Shown here: positions 46,861 to 59,718 of the stretch, in pieces
Numbering within the stretch: the first letter of the stretch is position 1
How the letters are laid out: each line of letters opens with the position of its first letter
Assembly: GCF_002887775.1 (NCBI RefSeq)
Contig: NZ_LOCM01000006.1
Location: 77,192-141,191, forward strand
Source of the DNA: Streptococcus penaeicida
GTDB taxonomy: Bacteria > Bacillota > Bacilli > Lactobacillales > Streptococcaceae
DNA: 64,000 nt
Direction: 5' to 3'
The notes under the pieces: generated by a model
Seen by the model: only the letters and a program-made list of their open reading frames with translations
Databases searched by the model: none
Told to the model about the DNA's origin: nothing
Translations under genes and position numbers: made by a program

Positions 46861-48899
46861 TGGTCAAAACGTTATTAGTAGAATTAGGACTAGAAGAATT
46901 ACCGGCTTATGTTGTAACAGCTAGTGAAGAACAATTAGGACAAAAAATCCAAGCTTTCTTAGAAGAAAACCGTTTGAGTTTTGATAGCATTCAAACCTTC
47001 TCAACCCCTCGTCGTTTAGCCTTCCGTGTTAAAGGACTTGCTGACCAACAAGAGGATTTAACAGTTGATTTCAAAGGACCTTCTAAAAAAATTGCCCTTG
47101 ACGCTGATGGTAACTTCTCTAAAGCTGCTCAAGGTTTTGTACGAGGTAAAGGACTTACAACAGATGATATTACCTTTAGAGAAATTAAAGGTGAAGAATA
47201 CGTCTACGTTACTAAACACGAAGAAGGAAAAAAAGCTGAGGAAGTTCTCTTGGCTATTCCTCAACTTCTAGCAAGCCTTACCTTCCCAGTATCAATGCAT
47301 TGGGCAGAAAATAGCTTTGAATTTATTCGTCCAGTACACACCTTAACTGTTTTATTAGACGATCACTTGTTAGAAATGCCATTTTTAGATATTAAATCCG
47401 ATCGCATTTCTCGTGGTCATCGTTTCCTAGGTCAAGAAACAAGTATTCAGAATGCAGACTCTTATGAAGCAGATTTAAGAGCACAAGCAGTTATTGCTGA
47501 CCCGCAAGAACGTCAAGAAATGATTCTTAGTCAAATTAAAGACCTAGAAAGCAAGCATGGTATTCAAGTTGATATCGATGATAGCTTATTAAATGAAGTT
47601 CTCAACTTAGTTGAATATCCAACAGCCTTCATGGGCTCATTTGATGCCAAATACCTTTCAGTCCCAGAAGAAGTATTGGTAACGTCAATGAAAAATCACC
47701 AACGTTATTTTGTTGTTCGTGATCAAGCTGGTAAATTATTGCCAAACTTTATTTCCGTTCGTAATGGTAATGCAGAACATTTGGAAAATGTTATCAAAGG
47801 GAATGAAAAAGTTCTGGTTGCTCGTTTAGAAGATGGTGAATTCTTCTGGCGTGAAGACCAAAAATTACAAATCGCTGATCTTGTTGCTAAATTAGAACAT
47901 GTGACCTTCCATGAAAAAATTGGTTCCCTAGCTGAACATATGGAAAGAACAGGTGTCATTGCTAAATACCTTGCTGAGAAAGCAGCATTAAGTTCAGAAG
48001 AAGCAAAAGCTGTTGAACGCGCTAGCCAAATTTACAAATTTGATCTACTAACAGGTATGGTTGGCGAGTTTGATGAACTGCAAGGATTAATGGGGGAAAA
48101 ATACGCTCTCCTTGCTGGTGAGGATGCTGCTGTCGCAACTGCCATTCGGGAACATTATTTACCAAGCTCTGCTGATGGGCAACTGCCAGAGACAAAAGAA
48201 GGGGCTGTACTTGCTCTTGCTGATAAGTTGGATACTCTCTTATCATTCTTCTCAGTAGGTCTCATTCCAAGTGGTTCAAATGACCCTTATGCTCTTCGTC
48301 GTGCTACTCAAGGGATCGTCCGCATTCTAGAAGCTTTCGGATGGAATATTCCGATGGATGAGTTGATTGAGAATTGCTTCGCTCTAAGCTTTGATAGTTT
48401 GACATATGATAATCAAAGTCAAGTCATGGACTTCATTGCTGCGCGTGTCGAAAAAATGATGGGTAAAGCTATTCCTAAAGATATCAGAGATGCAGTCTTA
48501 GCAAGTTCAAACTTCCAAGTGCCAGAAATGTTAGCAACGGCAGAGGCTTTAGCAGAAGCATCTAAGACTAGCGACTATAAAACAGCAGTTGAGAACTTAT
48601 CACGGGTCTTTAACCTAGCAGCTAAAGTAGAAGAAGTTAGTGCGATTAATCAAACCTTGTTTGAAAATCAAGAAGAAAAAGACTTGTATCAAGCTGTTTC
48701 GGAATTGACTTTATCAGGTTCAGCAAAAGATAAACTGGAACAACTCTTCGCCTTGACAGATAAGATTGTCGCTTTCTTTGACAATACCATGGTTATGGCT
48801 GAAGATCGGGCGCTTAAAAACAATCGTTTGGCTATATTAAGTGAGTTAATGACAAAAGCAAATACTGTTGCTCAATTTAATCTACTCAATACAAAATAA
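46860..48899 (+). CDS. glyS: Glycyl-tRNA synthetase beta subunit
   Basis: This 679-residue subunit of the alpha2beta2 synthetase binds tRNA-Gly. It begins [16 protein letters not shown] and has [35 protein letters not shown] and [19 protein letters not shown]. The start overlaps the glyQ stop by one base, as needed for equal subunit amounts. GGAGGAAG lies upstream. Confidence 0.97.
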   Translation: MVKTLLVELGLEELPAYVVTASEEQLGQKIQAFLEENRLSFDSIQTFSTPRRLAFRVKGLADQQEDLTVDFKGPSKKIALDADGNFSKAAQGFVRGKGLTTDDITFREIKGEEYVYVTKHEEGKKAEEVLLAIPQLLASLTFPVSMHWAENSFEFIRPVHTLTVLLDDHLLEMPFLDIKSDRISRGHRFLGQETSIQNADSYEADLRAQAVIADPQERQEMILSQIKDLESKHGIQVDIDDSLLNEVLNLVEYPTAFMGSFDAKYLSVPEEVLVTSMKNHQRYFVVRDQAGKLLPNFISVRNGNAEHLENVIKGNEKVLVARLEDGEFFWREDQKLQIADLVAKLEHVTFHEKIGSLAEHMERTGVIAKYLAEKAALSSEEAKAVERASQIYKFDLLTGMVGEFDELQGLMGEKYALLAGEDAAVATAIREHYLPSSADGQLPETKEGAVLALADKLDTLLSFFSVGLIPSGSNDPYALRRATQGIVRILEAFGWNIPMDELIENCFALSFDSLTYDNQSQVMDFIAARVEKMMGKAIPKDIRDAVLASSNFQVPEMLATAEALAEASKTSDYKTAVENLSRVFNLAAKVEEVSAINQTLFENQEEKDLYQAVSELTLSGSAKDKLEQLFALTDKIVAFFDNTMVMAEDRALKNNRLAILSELMTKANTVAQFNLLNTK

Positions 48900-48930
48900 T
48901 ACTTAATCATAGAGAAAAGAGAGGTAGCTC

Positions 48931-49188
48931 ATGGATCCTAAAAAGATTGAACGCATCAATGAACTAGCTAGAAAGAAAAAAACTGTTGGTTTAACAGGAC
49001 CAGAAAAAGTTGAACAAGCTGAATTGCGTCAAGAATATATTGAAGGCTATCGTCGTTCTGTTCGTCATCATATCGAGGGAATCAAAATCGTAGATGAGGA
49101 AGGCAATGACCTGACTCCTGAAAAATTACGCCAAGTTCAGAGAGAAAAAGGTCTCCACGGCCGTTCTCTAGATGATCCTGAATCCTAA
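48931..49188 (+). CDS. DUF896 family protein (YnzC-like)
   Basis: This 85-residue protein has the N-terminal helical hairpin [37 protein letters not shown] typical of DUF896, whose function is unknown. AGAGAGG precedes the ATG. It follows glyS after 31 bases and ends the operon with a good terminator. Confidence 0.88.
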   Translation: MDPKKIERINELARKKKTVGLTGPEKVEQAELRQEYIEGYRRSVRHHIEGIKIVDEEGNDLTPEKLRQVQREKGLHGRSLDDPES

Positions 49189-49193
49189 TATGC

Positions 49194-49225
49194 AAACTGT
49201 CTTCCTAAAGGAAGACAGTTTTTTT
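49194..49225 (+). terminator. Terminator of the glyQS operon
   Basis: AAACTGTCTTCC pairs with GGAAGACAGTTT and is followed by a T run. Confidence 0.88.
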
Positions 49226-49274
49226 ATAAATCTTAAAATAATTACTATTTTTTATACATATATATAATTTTTGG

Positions 49275-49303
49275 TATAATAAGATAGAAAGAAACCGCTT
49301 ACT
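49275..49303 (+). promoter_or_regulatory. glpK -10 region and cre-like site
   Basis: TATAAT at 49275-49280 is the likely -10. AGAAACCGCTTACT (49290-49303) matches the cre consensus except at the two ends and lies at about +4, which would allow CcpA repression of glycerol use. Confidence 0.5.
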
Positions 49304-49308
49304 TTTAG

Positions 49309-50823
<1,515 letters not shown>

Positions 50824-50850
50824 GTTTAAAGAGTGATTTTCATATCAGTT

Positions 50851-50877
50851 AAATGGCCTGTCTATTTTTGGCCATTT
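50851..50877 (+). terminator. Hairpin after glpK
   Basis: AAATGGCC and GGCCATTT pair; the following bases are only moderately T-rich, so it is a weak terminator. Confidence 0.55.
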
Positions 50878-50967
50878 ACTTGTGTAATTATTGGACTTTT
50901 GAGAGTCAAGTTCTTGTTTTATACTATATTTAGATACTATCTTAATTAATCATATCTGGAGGACAAA

Positions 50968-51612
50968 ATGAAATTTTTCTTAGACACTGCTAACGTTGAT
51001 GCGATTAAAGCCATTAATGAACTGGGTTTGGTTGATGGTGTTACCACTAATCCAACTATTATTTCTAAAGAAGGACGTGATTTTGAAACAGTCATCAAAG
51101 AAATTTGTGAGATTGTTGACGGTCCAATTTCTGCCGAAGTTACTGGTATAACAACTGAAGAAATGGTAACAGAAGCGCGTGAAATTGCTAAGTGGCATAA
51201 AAATATTGTCATCAAAATCCCAATGACAATGGATGGTTTAAAAGCGACTAATATCCTATCTAAAGAAGGCATTAAAACAAACGTAACACTGGTTTTCACT
51301 GTCTCTCAAGGTTTAATGGCAATGAAAGCAGGGGCAACTTATATCAGTCCATTTATCGGTCGTTTAGAAGATATTGGTTCTGACCCTTATCAACTGATTG
51401 AAGATTTACGTGAAATTATTGATATCTTCGGATATGAAACAGAAATTATTTCTGCCAGCATTCGTAATGCAGCTCACGTTGAAGCTGTTGCTAAGCTTGG
51501 CTCAGATATTGCAACAATTCCTGACGCTGTCTTTGCCAAAATGGTCAAACACCCATTGACAGACAATGGAATCGATCAATTTATGAAAGATTGGGCTTCC
51601 TTTAAAAAATAA
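50968..51612 (+). CDS. tal: Transaldolase (TalC/fructose-6-phosphate aldolase subfamily)
   Basis: This 214-residue TIM-barrel enzyme belongs to the short transaldolase/FSA family. It begins [31 protein letters not shown], has the Schiff-base lysine in NIVIKIPMT and the [17 protein letters not shown] block. It acts in the pentose phosphate pathway beside transketolase, which is the next gene. GGAGGA precedes the ATG. Confidence 0.92.
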   Translation: MKFFLDTANVDAIKAINELGLVDGVTTNPTIISKEGRDFETVIKEICEIVDGPISAEVTGITTEEMVTEAREIAKWHKNIVIKIPMTMDGLKATNILSKEGIKTNVTLVFTVSQGLMAMKAGATYISPFIGRLEDIGSDPYQLIEDLREIIDIFGYETEIISASIRNAAHVEAVAKLGSDIATIPDAVFAKMVKHPLTDNGIDQFMKDWASFKK

Positions 51613-51619
51613 GCCAATT

Positions 51620-51655
51620 GGAAACCTAGTAAGGACTCATGCTAGGTTTCTTTTT
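51620..51655 (+). terminator. Terminator after tal
   Basis: GAAACCTAG and CTAGGTTTC pair and TTTTT follows. Confidence 0.85.
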
Positions 51656-51707
51656 ACTTATTACTTTTAGAATATGAAGAATTTCACGGAAAAATATGTG
51701 TGAAATA

Positions 51708-51737
51708 TGATACAATAGAGAACGGAAAACGTTTTTA
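51708..51737 (+). promoter_or_regulatory. tkt promoter and cre-like site
   Basis: TGATACAAT is an extended -10 (51711-51716). GGAAAACGTTTTTA at 51724-51737 differs from the cre consensus at two positions and resembles the man operon site. Confidence 0.45.
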
Positions 51738-51772
51738 AAAATAGATGTTAGACACAGAAAGGCTTTTAACTT

Positions 51773-53757
51773 ATGACATTCGATGCAGTTGACCAGTTGG
51801 CAGTAAACACCATTCGTACCTTATCAATGGATGCGATTCAAGCGGCTAATTCCGGACATCCAGGACTTCCAATGGGTGCAGCCCCAATGGCTTATGTTCT
51901 TTGGAACAAAGTGATGAACATTAACCCTAAAACAGGCCGTAACTGGACAAACCGTGATAGATTTATTTTATCTGCAGGACATGGTTCTGCAATGTTATAC
52001 AGCTTATTACATTTAGCTGGTTATAATGTTAGTATTGATGACCTTAAAAACTTCCGTCAATGGGGTTCTAAAACACCAGGACATCCAGAAGTTAACCATA
52101 CAGATGGGGTAGAAGCAACAACTGGTCCATTAGGGCAAGGGATTGCTAATGCAGTAGGTATGGCAATGGCTGAAGCGCACTTAGCCGCTAAATTTAACAA
52201 ACCAGGATTTGACATCGTTGATCATTACACTTATGCCTTAAACGGTGATGGTGACTTAATGGAAGGTGTCAGCCAAGAAGCAGCTAGTTTAGCTGGTCAT
52301 TTAAAACTTGGCAAACTGGTTCTCTTCTATGATTCAAATGATATTTCATTGGATGGACCAACATCAATGGCATTTACAGAATCTGTTAAAGGTCGTTTCG
52401 AAGCTTATGGATGGCAACACATTCTTGTTGAAGATGGCAATGATTTAGAAGCAATTGCTAAAGCAGTTGGAGAAGCAAAAGCTGAAAGTAACAAACCAAC
52501 CATCATCGAAGTTAAAACCATTATTGGTTTCGGTGCAGAAAAACAAGGAACTTCAGCAGTTCACGGAGCACCTCTTGGAGCAGAAGGTATTGCCTTTGCT
52601 AAGAAAGCTTACCAATGGACAGCAGCAGATTTTGAAGTACCAAGTGAAGTAGCTAGCCGTTTTGCAGAAGAGCTTCAAGCACGTGGTGAAAAAGCTGAAA
52701 ATGCTTGGAATGACTTGTTTGCTGCTTATGAAGCTGAATATCCAGAATTAGCGGCAGCTTACAAAAAAGCTTTTGCTAATGAAGCTATTTCAGTTGACTT
52801 GAAAGCTCATGAGTTAGGAACTTCTAAAGCTAGTCGTGTAACCAGCCAAGAAGCTATCCAACAAATTTCTGAGCAAGTAGCATCATTCTGGGGCGGTTCA
52901 GCCGACTTATCATGCTCAAATAACACCATGGTTAAAGCTGAAAAAGACTTCCAACCTGGTCAATATGAAGGCCGTAATATTTGGTTTGGTGTTCGTGAAT
53001 TTGCCATGGCAGCAGCCATGAATGGTATTGCTTTACACGGCGGTACACGCGTTTACGGCGGAACTTTCTTCGTCTTCTCAAACTACCTATTACCAGCAGT
53101 TCGTATGGCTGCGCTCCAAAACTTACCAACAATGTATGTCATGACGCATGACTCTATTGCAGTTGGTGAAGATGGTCCAACACATGAACCAATTGAACAA
53201 TTAGCAAGTGTGCGTTCAATGCCTAACCTCAACGTTATTCGTCCAGCAGACGGAAATGAAACTAATGCTGCCTGGAAACGTGCCTTGGCCGAAACAGATA
53301 AACCAACCATGTTAGTTCTTACACGCCAAAACTTACCAGCCTTGAAGGAACTGCAGACTTGGCAGAAGAAGGCTTAAACAAAGGGGCTTATATTCTATCA
53401 GATGCCAAAGGTGATTTAGACGGTATTATTATTGCAACAGGTTCTGAAGTGAAATTAGCATTAGATACCCAAGCAGCGCTAGCAGAAGAAGGAACTCACG
53501 TCCGCGTCGTGTCTATGCCATCCCAAAATATCTTTGATGCGCAAGATGCCGCTTATCAAGAATCCATCTTACCAGCAGCTGTAACCAAACGCTTAGCAAT
53601 TGAAGCTGCATCAAGCTATGGTTGGGCTAAATATGTTGGCTTTGCAGGTAAAACATTGACCATCGACACATGGGGCGCATCAGCACCAGGAAATCGTATT
53701 TTTGAAGAATATGGATTCACCACTGAAAATGCTGTAAACCTCTATAAATCTTTGTAA
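51773..53757 (+). CDS. tkt: Transketolase, frameshifted
   Basis: Transketolase transfers two-carbon units with thiamine diphosphate. The N-terminal half has [18 protein letters not shown] and [20 protein letters not shown]; the pyrimidine domain has [21 protein letters not shown]. The first frame ends [12 protein letters not shown]; one G missing near 53344 (TTGAAGG for TTGGAAGG) restores [19 protein letters not shown] and a 661-residue protein. GAAAGG lies before the ATG. The damage is probably a sequencing error. Confidence 0.94.
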
Positions 53758-53767
53758 TATATTAGAC

Positions 53768-53798
53768 AAAAGGTTCTACTCATAGAGTAGAGCCTTTT
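53768..53798 (+). terminator. Terminator after tkt
   Basis: AAAAGGTTCTACT pairs with AGTAGAGCCTTTT. Confidence 0.85.
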
Positions 53799-53832
53799 CA
53801 TTTAGAAAAAATGATAAAAAGATGATAATTTC

Positions 53833-53861
53833 TTGACTTTAATGTCAAAATACTATACGAT
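53833..53861 (+). promoter_or_regulatory. Promoter of the immunity-like/ABC operon
   Basis: TTGACT (53833-53838), 17 bases, TACGAT (53856-53861). TTGAC and GTCAA around the -35 form a short inverted repeat. Confidence 0.5.
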
Positions 53862-53904
53862 TAATGAAATAGTTGTATTAAGTTAAAGGTACAAAGAGGT
53901 TATT

Positions 53905-54156
53905 ATGGAAAAGCAAAGACAAGATTTATATAATCAAATTATCAAAGCTTATGATTGCCCGGATATTCGGGAAAATAAGACAATGGCTCAGACCCTCTTA
54001 ACAGCTTCAAACAAGTTGATTAAGAATCAAAATCCTATTGTGATAGCCAGTGAGTTAAACAATCAAGTTGATACCTATTTAATTCAAGATAACAAAGATT
54101 TACCAAAATCCCTCTATGCTTTAAAGGATGCTTTAAAAGTCTATATTGAAGTTTAG
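53905..54156 (+). CDS. Small helical protein resembling bacteriocin immunity proteins
   Basis: This 83-residue soluble helical protein has QDLYNQIIKAYDCPDI, NPIVIASELNNQVDTYLI and a LPKSLYALKDALKVYI end, a pattern like the enterocin A-type immunity family. These protect against class IIa bacteriocins that use the mannose PTS as receptor. No bacteriocin gene is adjacent. AAGAGGT precedes the ATG. It could instead be an unrelated helical protein. Confidence 0.55.
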   Translation: MEKQRQDLYNQIIKAYDCPDIRENKTMAQTLLTASNKLIKNQNPIVIASELNNQVDTYLIQDNKDLPKSLYALKDALKVYIEV

Positions 54157-54176
54157 GTTTAAATAAAGGAGCAATC

Positions 54177-54914
54177 ATGATTAGATTTGAACATGTTTCA
54201 AAATTATATGGCGAAAAAGAGGCCCTAAGTGACCTTAATTTAGAGATTAAAGATGGCGAAATTTTTGGCTTAATTGGTCATAATGGTGCGGGTAAGACAA
54301 CAACAATTAGTATCTTAACTTCAATCATCGAAGCCAGTTATGGCCAGGTGACCGTCGATAATCAGCTGTTGTCTGAAAATCGCGATTTGATAAAAAAGAA
54401 AATTGGTTACGTCCCTGATTCACCAGATTTATTTTTAAATTTGACAGCTCGTGAATATTGGCAATTTTTAGCTAAAATTTATGGAGTTTCTGACCAAGCA
54501 ACAGAAGAACGCATGCAGGCTTTAAGCCAACTCTTTGATATAGAAACGGAATTAGATAACACCATTGCTTCCTTTTCACATGGGATGCGACAAAAAGTGA
54601 TTGTTATTGGTGCTTTAATTTCTGATCCGGACATTTGGATTCTGGACGAACCTTTGACTGGTTTAGACCCACAAGCTGCTTTTGATTTGAAAAAAATGAT
54701 GCGGGAACATGCTGATTCTGGTAACATTGTCTTGTTTTCTACCCATGTCCTCTCTGTTGCGGAGCAACTTTGTGATCGCATTGGAATCCTTAAACAAGGA
54801 AAACTGATTTTTGTGGGGACTTTGGAGCAATTAAAGGCTGACTATCCGGATAAAGATTTAGAAACCATTTACTTGGAATTAGCAGGACGCCACACAAATG
54901 AGGAGGTCCTCTAA
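54177..54914 (+). CDS. ABC transporter ATP-binding protein
   Basis: This 245-residue ATPase has Walker A GHNGAGKTTT, the signature FSHGMRQKVIVIGAL and Walker B IWILDEPLTGLDP. It is of the BcrA/YtrB exporter type and pairs with the large permease that begins at the next base. AAAGGAGC precedes the ATG. The substrate is unknown; peptides or antibiotics are typical for this class. Confidence 0.9.
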   Translation: MIRFEHVSKLYGEKEALSDLNLEIKDGEIFGLIGHNGAGKTTTISILTSIIEASYGQVTVDNQLLSENRDLIKKKIGYVPDSPDLFLNLTAREYWQFLAKIYGVSDQATEERMQALSQLFDIETELDNTIASFSHGMRQKVIVIGALISDPDIWILDEPLTGLDPQAAFDLKKMMREHADSGNIVLFSTHVLSVAEQLCDRIGILKQGKLIFVGTLEQLKADYPDKDLETIYLELAGRHTNEEVL

Positions 54915-56547
54915 ATGAAGTGGTCAACTATTTGGGAACTTACCAAAATTAATATTCTTTATTCAAATCCCCAAGCACTAACTGCTTTAAAGAAAAAGCA
55001 AGAGAAAAGACCAAAGAAACATTTTAGTGCGGCACAAGCAATGATTAAGCAACAAGCCTGATGGTTGTCATGTTTCTAATAATCTATGTTTTTATGTTTT
55101 TAGGAATTGATTTTAGCCGTTATCCTGGATACTTTTCTTTCTATATTGCTTTATTCTTTGTCATGTCGACTTTAACAGCTTTTACAGCTTTATACACAAT
55201 CTTTTATGAGAGTAATGATGTGAAACTTTATGTTCATTTGCCCATTAAAGCTAGTGAACTTTATCTGGCCAAAGTCATTTCTTCATTAGGTATGGGTTCC
55301 ATATTTTTAATGCCCCTCTTAACTTTATTTTTAATTGCATACTGGCAAATGCACGGTCCCTTAATAGCCATACCTTTGGCTTTAATAGCCTTTATCATCA
55401 TTCTTTTCAGTTCTAATGTCATTGCCTTATATGTGAATGCTTGGATAGGAAAGATAATTGTCCGTTCACCTCATCGTAAATTGATTTCGACGATTTTACT
55501 ATCTTTATCAAGTTTTGGAGCCATTGCTCTCGTTTTCTTTTTAAACTTCACTAATAGTAGTCGTATGGATCAGCAAGCGCAATTGGTTGACAGGATGCCT
55601 ATTCCTTATTTTAGAGGATTTTATGATCTGGCTTTTGCCCCTTTGGGAATGAATGCAGTCTTTCACTTCTGGTTACCCTTAGCACTAATTGTTTTGATGG
55701 CTTATGGAATCGTCACTGGGATCATGCCCAAATACTATCAAGAAGCTTTGTATTCTAGTGAGCACAGCCATTCTCAAAAAAGCAAAATGAAAAAGACAGT
55801 TTCGGGTAAACCAAAAACTTTGAAACAGTTGATGGTCAAACATCATCTATCAACCTTACAAGATGCTACTTTGCTGATACAAACTTTCTTGATGCCCATG
55901 ATTTTTGTGGTTAGTATGTTAGTGCCATTATTAAAGGCTAAAGAGGTATATCAGGTTTTTTAACAAATGACTATTTTGGTGTCGCTTTTCTGACTGGGAT
56001 GGTTCTGGCAGTTATTGGGACAAGTAGCTCAACATTTGTCGGTGTTGGTCTGTCTTTAGAAAGAGAAAATTTCACTTACTTAAGAAGTCTGCCGATTCAG
56101 ATTGGTGCTTTTATCAAAGAAAAATTTGAAATACTTATGCTTTTACAATTGTCGCTACCTTTAGTTGCTTATCTAATATTAGGTCTGTTTCTTGGTCTTA
56201 AGTGGATGATAATTCTATTCTTCCTCCTAGGATTTGTTCTTCAGGCAGTCATTCAAGGTCAATATATGTATATGCGTGATATCAAAAATTTGAGTCTAGA
56301 TTGGCAAAACATCACTCAACTCTTTACTAGAGGGGGAAGTCAATGGTTGGTTTTTGCCTTTATATTTGGATCAGTTTTTCTTGGATTTCCTCTGATTGCA
56401 GGACTTGTTTTCTTATCAATTTTGACCAAACAAGCAATAATGATAAATACTTTCACCCTGATGATTTTACTTTTATTAATGGCTTTTGGACAATTTCTTC
56501 TTAAAAAACGTTTTTGGAATCAGTTGGACCAATTGCTTGCTAAGTAA
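54915..56547 (+). CDS. ABC exporter permease, twice frameshifted
   Basis: Three frames form one membrane protein. MKWSTIWELTKINILYSNPQAL starts right after the ATPase stop and breaks at 55059, where one T is missing (GCCTGATG for GCCTTGATG). The middle part has about six helices; a missing A at about 55948 breaks it again before the segment SGFLTNDYFGVAFLTGMVLAV. Repair gives 544 residues with about 11-12 helices. It is the partner of the ATPase. Two indels within 900 bases raise the chance of a true pseudogene somewhat. Confidence 0.8.
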
Positions 56548-56579
56548 AAATGTCAATTAACTAACAGATGAAGTCAGGA

Positions 56580-56602
56580 AAGGGTCCTTCGGGGCTCTTT
56601 TT
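56580..56602 (+). terminator. Terminator of the ABC operon
   Basis: AGGGTCC and GGGCTCT (with G-U pairs) pair around a TTCG tetraloop and TTTT follows. It lies only a few bases before the proB promoter. Confidence 0.78.
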
Positions 56603-56603
56603 A

Positions 56604-56612
56604 TGCTATAAT
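56604..56612 (+). promoter_or_regulatory. Extended -10 promoter placing +1 on the proB ATG
   Basis: TGCTATAAT with a perfect TATAAT at 56607-56612. The predicted +1 is 56619, the first ATG of proB; no ribosome site is present. Confidence 0.6.
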
Positions 56613-56618
56613 TTTCTT

Positions 56619-57431
56619 ATGATGAAAAGACAATTTGAAAATGTAAAACGCATTGTCATTAAAATTGGAACCAGTTCATTGGTACAAAATAATGGCAAAA
56701 TTAATTTAGAAAAAATCGATCAGCTAGCCTTTGTTATTGCTAGCCTTATGAACAATGGTAAAGAAGTTGTTCTCGTATCTTCTGGTGCCATGGGCTTTGG
56801 ATTGGATATCTTAAAAATGGATAAACGCCCCAGCGACTTAGCTAAACAGCAAGCCGTGTCAAGTGTGGGACAAGTTGCCATGATGAGTCTCTACTCTCAA
56901 ATTTTTTCCCACTACCAAAAAAACGTCTCTCAGATTCTCTTAACCCGTGATGTCGTCATTTTTCCAGAAAGTCTTTTAAATGTAACCAATGCTTTTGAAA
57001 GTCTCTTGACATTGGGGATTTTGCCAATCGTTAATGAAAATGACGCTGTTAGTGTGGATGAAATGGATCATGCCACTAAATTTGGTGATAATGACCGACT
57101 TTCAGCGGTAGTAGCAAAGATTACAAAGGCAGATTTATTAATCATGCTTTCAGATATAGATGGACTTTTTGATAAAAATCCAACTATTTATGAAGATGCC
57201 CAACTTCGCCATATTGTTACCGATATTACTGAAGAGATTATCCTTTCAGCCGGTGGTGCTGGCAGCAAGTTTGGCACAGGTGGGATGTTGAGTAAGGTGC
57301 AATCGGCTCAAATGGTTTTTGAGAATGGTGGCCAGATGGTGTTAATGAATGGACAAAACCCGCGGGATATTCTAAGATTGCTTGAAGGTAGAGAAATCGG
57401 TACCTGGTTTGTTCAAGAAAAGGGAGAGTAA
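56619..57431 (+). CDS. proB: Glutamate 5-kinase
   Basis: This 270-residue kinase makes glutamyl phosphate, the first step of proline synthesis. It shows [35 protein letters not shown] and [13 protein letters not shown]. It lacks the PUA domain, the short form common in streptococci. The adjacent ATGs at 56619 and 56622 are at the predicted +1, so the mRNA seems leaderless. The in-frame ATG at 56568 lies upstream of the terminator and is rejected. proA follows after one base. Confidence 0.95.
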   Translation: MMKRQFENVKRIVIKIGTSSLVQNNGKINLEKIDQLAFVIASLMNNGKEVVLVSSGAMGFGLDILKMDKRPSDLAKQQAVSSVGQVAMMSLYSQIFSHYQKNVSQILLTRDVVIFPESLLNVTNAFESLLTLGILPIVNENDAVSVDEMDHATKFGDNDRLSAVVAKITKADLLIMLSDIDGLFDKNPTIYEDAQLRHIVTDITEEIILSAGGAGSKFGTGGMLSKVQSAQMVFENGGQMVLMNGQNPRDILRLLEGREIGTWFVQEKGE

Positions 57432-57432
57432 G

Positions 57433-58683
57433 ATGACAATAATTGATCAATTGGGGAGCCAAGCTAAAAAAGCTAGCTCAGAATTACTAAAATTATCAAC
57501 TAGCCAAAAGAATAGCTTTTTAATGCGCTTAGCCAACGACTTGGTTGAACAGAGTGCAATAATTATGGCTGAAAACCAAAAAGATATGGCTAAGGCTAAA
57601 GAGCACGGAATTTCAGATATTATGCTGGATCGCCTTCTTTTAACTGAAGAACGCATTAAGGGAATTGCGGAAGGAGTTAGACAGGTAGCTGAATTACAAG
57701 ATCCTATTGGTCAAGTTCTTAAGGGTTACACCAATTTAGATGGCTTAAAAATTCTTCAAAAAAGAGTTCCTCTTGGGGTGATTGCCATGATTTTCGAAAG
57801 CCGTCCTAATGTTGCTATTGATGCTTTTAGTTTGGCTTTTAAAACCAATAATGCCATCATTCTGAGAGGTGGTCGAGATGCCTTAAACTCTAATATGGCC
57901 TTAGTAAAGGTTGCAAGACAGAGTCTAGAAGCTATGGCAATCACACCTGACGCCATTCAATTATTGGAGGATCCTTCACACGACTTAGCTGAAGAATTGA
58001 TGGCGGCTACTGCCTACGTAGATGTCTTGATTCCACGTGGTGGTGCTCGGCTTATTCAAACCGTTAAAGAAAAAGCGAAGGTGCCGGTCATTGAGACAGG
58101 GGTCGGCAATGTTCATATCTATGTAGATGCTTCGGCTGATTTGGAGATGGCGACTAATATAGTGATTAATGCCAAAACACAAAGGCCTAGTGTTTGCAAT
58201 GCTGCTGAGAGTTTAGTTATTCACCGCGATGTTGCCAAAACTTTTATTCCACAATTGGAAGAAGAGATTTCAAAGGTGCACGCAGTTGAATTCCGTACTG
58301 AGGAAGAAGCTTTAGCTTTATTTAAAAATGCGACTCTTGCTAGTGAAGAAGATTTCGGCATGGAATTTTTGGACTATATTATGTCGGTTAAAATAGTTGA
58401 TTCCTTAGAAGATGCAATTGACTGGATTAATCGTTATAGTAGTCATCACTCGGAAGCAATTATTACCAAAGATTTATCGGCAGCTGAATGTTTCCAAGAT
58501 CAAGTTGATGCTGCAGCAGTTTATGTCAATGCTTCAACCCGCTTTACTGATGGTTTTGTTTTTGGACTTGGTGCCGAAATAGGGATTTCAACGCAAAAAA
58601 TGCATGCAAGAGGACCAATGGGCTTAGAAGCTTTAACAAGTAGTAAATATTATATCAAAGGAAACGGCAATATTCGTCAATAG
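57433..58683 (+). CDS. proA: Glutamate-5-semialdehyde dehydrogenase
   Basis: This 416-residue NADPH-dependent enzyme reduces glutamyl phosphate to the semialdehyde for proline. It has [28 protein letters not shown], the catalytic Cys in [12 protein letters not shown], and [22 protein letters not shown]. The ATG at 57433 follows AGGGAGAG. It is co-transcribed with proB and followed by a terminator. Confidence 0.97.
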   Translation: MTIIDQLGSQAKKASSELLKLSTSQKNSFLMRLANDLVEQSAIIMAENQKDMAKAKEHGISDIMLDRLLLTEERIKGIAEGVRQVAELQDPIGQVLKGYTNLDGLKILQKRVPLGVIAMIFESRPNVAIDAFSLAFKTNNAIILRGGRDALNSNMALVKVARQSLEAMAITPDAIQLLEDPSHDLAEELMAATAYVDVLIPRGGARLIQTVKEKAKVPVIETGVGNVHIYVDASADLEMATNIVINAKTQRPSVCNAAESLVIHRDVAKTFIPQLEEEISKVHAVEFRTEEEALALFKNATLASEEDFGMEFLDYIMSVKIVDSLEDAIDWINRYSSHHSEAIITKDLSAAECFQDQVDAAAVYVNASTRFTDGFVFGLGAEIGISTQKMHARGPMGLEALTSSKYYIKGNGNIRQ

Positions 58684-58687
58684 AATA

Positions 58688-58725
58688 GAGAAGGATAGGG
58701 ACTCTTAGGACCTGTCTTTCTTTTT
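58688..58725 (+). terminator. Terminator after proBA
   Basis: AGAAGGATAGG pairs imperfectly with CCTGTCTTTCT and a T run follows. Confidence 0.7.
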
Positions 58726-58746
58726 GTTTTCTAAATGTCTAAATTG

Positions 58747-58755
58747 TGTTAGAAT
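58747..58755 (+). promoter_or_regulatory. Extended -10 promoter at the rsmH start
   Basis: TGTTAGAAT with TAGAAT at 58750-58755. The expected +1 is about 58762, next to the rsmH ATG at 58763. Confidence 0.55.
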
Positions 58756-58762
58756 TAAAGAT

Positions 58763-59713
58763 ATGACTAAAGAATTTCATCATGTCACTGTCCTCTTGCA
58801 TGAAACAGTTGACATGCTCCAAATCAAACCTGACGGGGTTTATGTCGATGCAACACTAGGTGGTGCGGGACATTCAGCCTACCTTTTATCACAGTTAAAT
58901 GAAGATGGACATTTGTATTGTTTTGATCAAGATCAAAAAGCAATTGATAATGCCCAGATTTTTTTGGAGCCCTTTATTAAGAGAGGGATGGTTACCTTTA
59001 TTAAGAATAATTTCCGCTATCTCAAGGAAGAAATGGCTGCACATGGAGTGGAAACCATTGATGGCATTCTATATGATTTAGGTGTTTCAAGTCCTCAATT
59101 AGATGAAAGAGAACGCGGTTTTTCCTATCGTCAAGATGCGCCTTTGGATATGCGTATGGACTCTGATGCTTCCTTAACAGCTTATGAGGTTGTCAATGAT
59201 TATAGTTTCAATGACTTAGTTCGTATCTTTTTCCGTTATGGTGAAGATAAATTTTCTAAGCAGATTGCTCGAAAAATAGAACAAGCAAGAGCGATTAAAC
59301 CGATTGAAACAACAACAGAGCTAGCAGAAATTATTAAGTCAGCTAAACCAGCTAAGGAATTGAAGAAAAAAGGGCATCCAGCCAAGCAAATCTTTCAAGC
59401 CATTCGGATTGAAGTTAATGATGAATTAGGTGCGGCGGATGAGTCAATCCAAGCTGCAATGGATTTATTGGCAGTAGATGGTCGCATCTCAGTAATCACA
59501 TTCCATTCTCTTGAAGACCGCTTGACAAAACAACTCTTTAAAGAAGCAAGTACTGTTGATATTCCAAAAGGAATTCCTATTATTCCTGAAGAAATGAAAC
59601 CTAAATTTGAACTTGTTTCGCGGAAGCCTATTTTACCAAGTCAAGAAGAATTAGCTGAGAACAACCGTGCTCACTCAGCTAAATTACGGGTGGCCAGAAA
59701 AATTCGGATGTAA
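58763..59713 (+). CDS. rsmH: 16S rRNA (cytosine(1402)-N(4))-methyltransferase
   Basis: This 316-residue SAM-dependent enzyme (MraW) methylates C1402 of 16S r[22 protein letters not shown] is the usual start; [15 protein letters not shown] is the SAM motif and [18 protein letters not shown] is near the end. The ATG at 58763 has no ribosome site and lies next to the predicted +1. The upstream ATG at 58724 lies in the terminator. It starts the division cluster ftsL-pbpX-mraY. Confidence 0.95.
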   Translation: MTKEFHHVTVLLHETVDMLQIKPDGVYVDATLGGAGHSAYLLSQLNEDGHLYCFDQDQKAIDNAQIFLEPFIKRGMVTFIKNNFRYLKEEMAAHGVETIDGILYDLGVSSPQLDERERGFSYRQDAPLDMRMDSDASLTAYEVVNDYSFNDLVRIFFRYGEDKFSKQIARKIEQARAIKPIETTTELAEIIKSAKPAKELKKKGHPAKQIFQAIRIEVNDELGAADESIQAAMDLLAVDGRISVITFHSLEDRLTKQLFKEASTVDIPKGIPIIPEEMKPKFELVSRKPILPSQEELAENNRAHSAKLRVARKIRM

Positions 59714-59718
59714 ATGTT

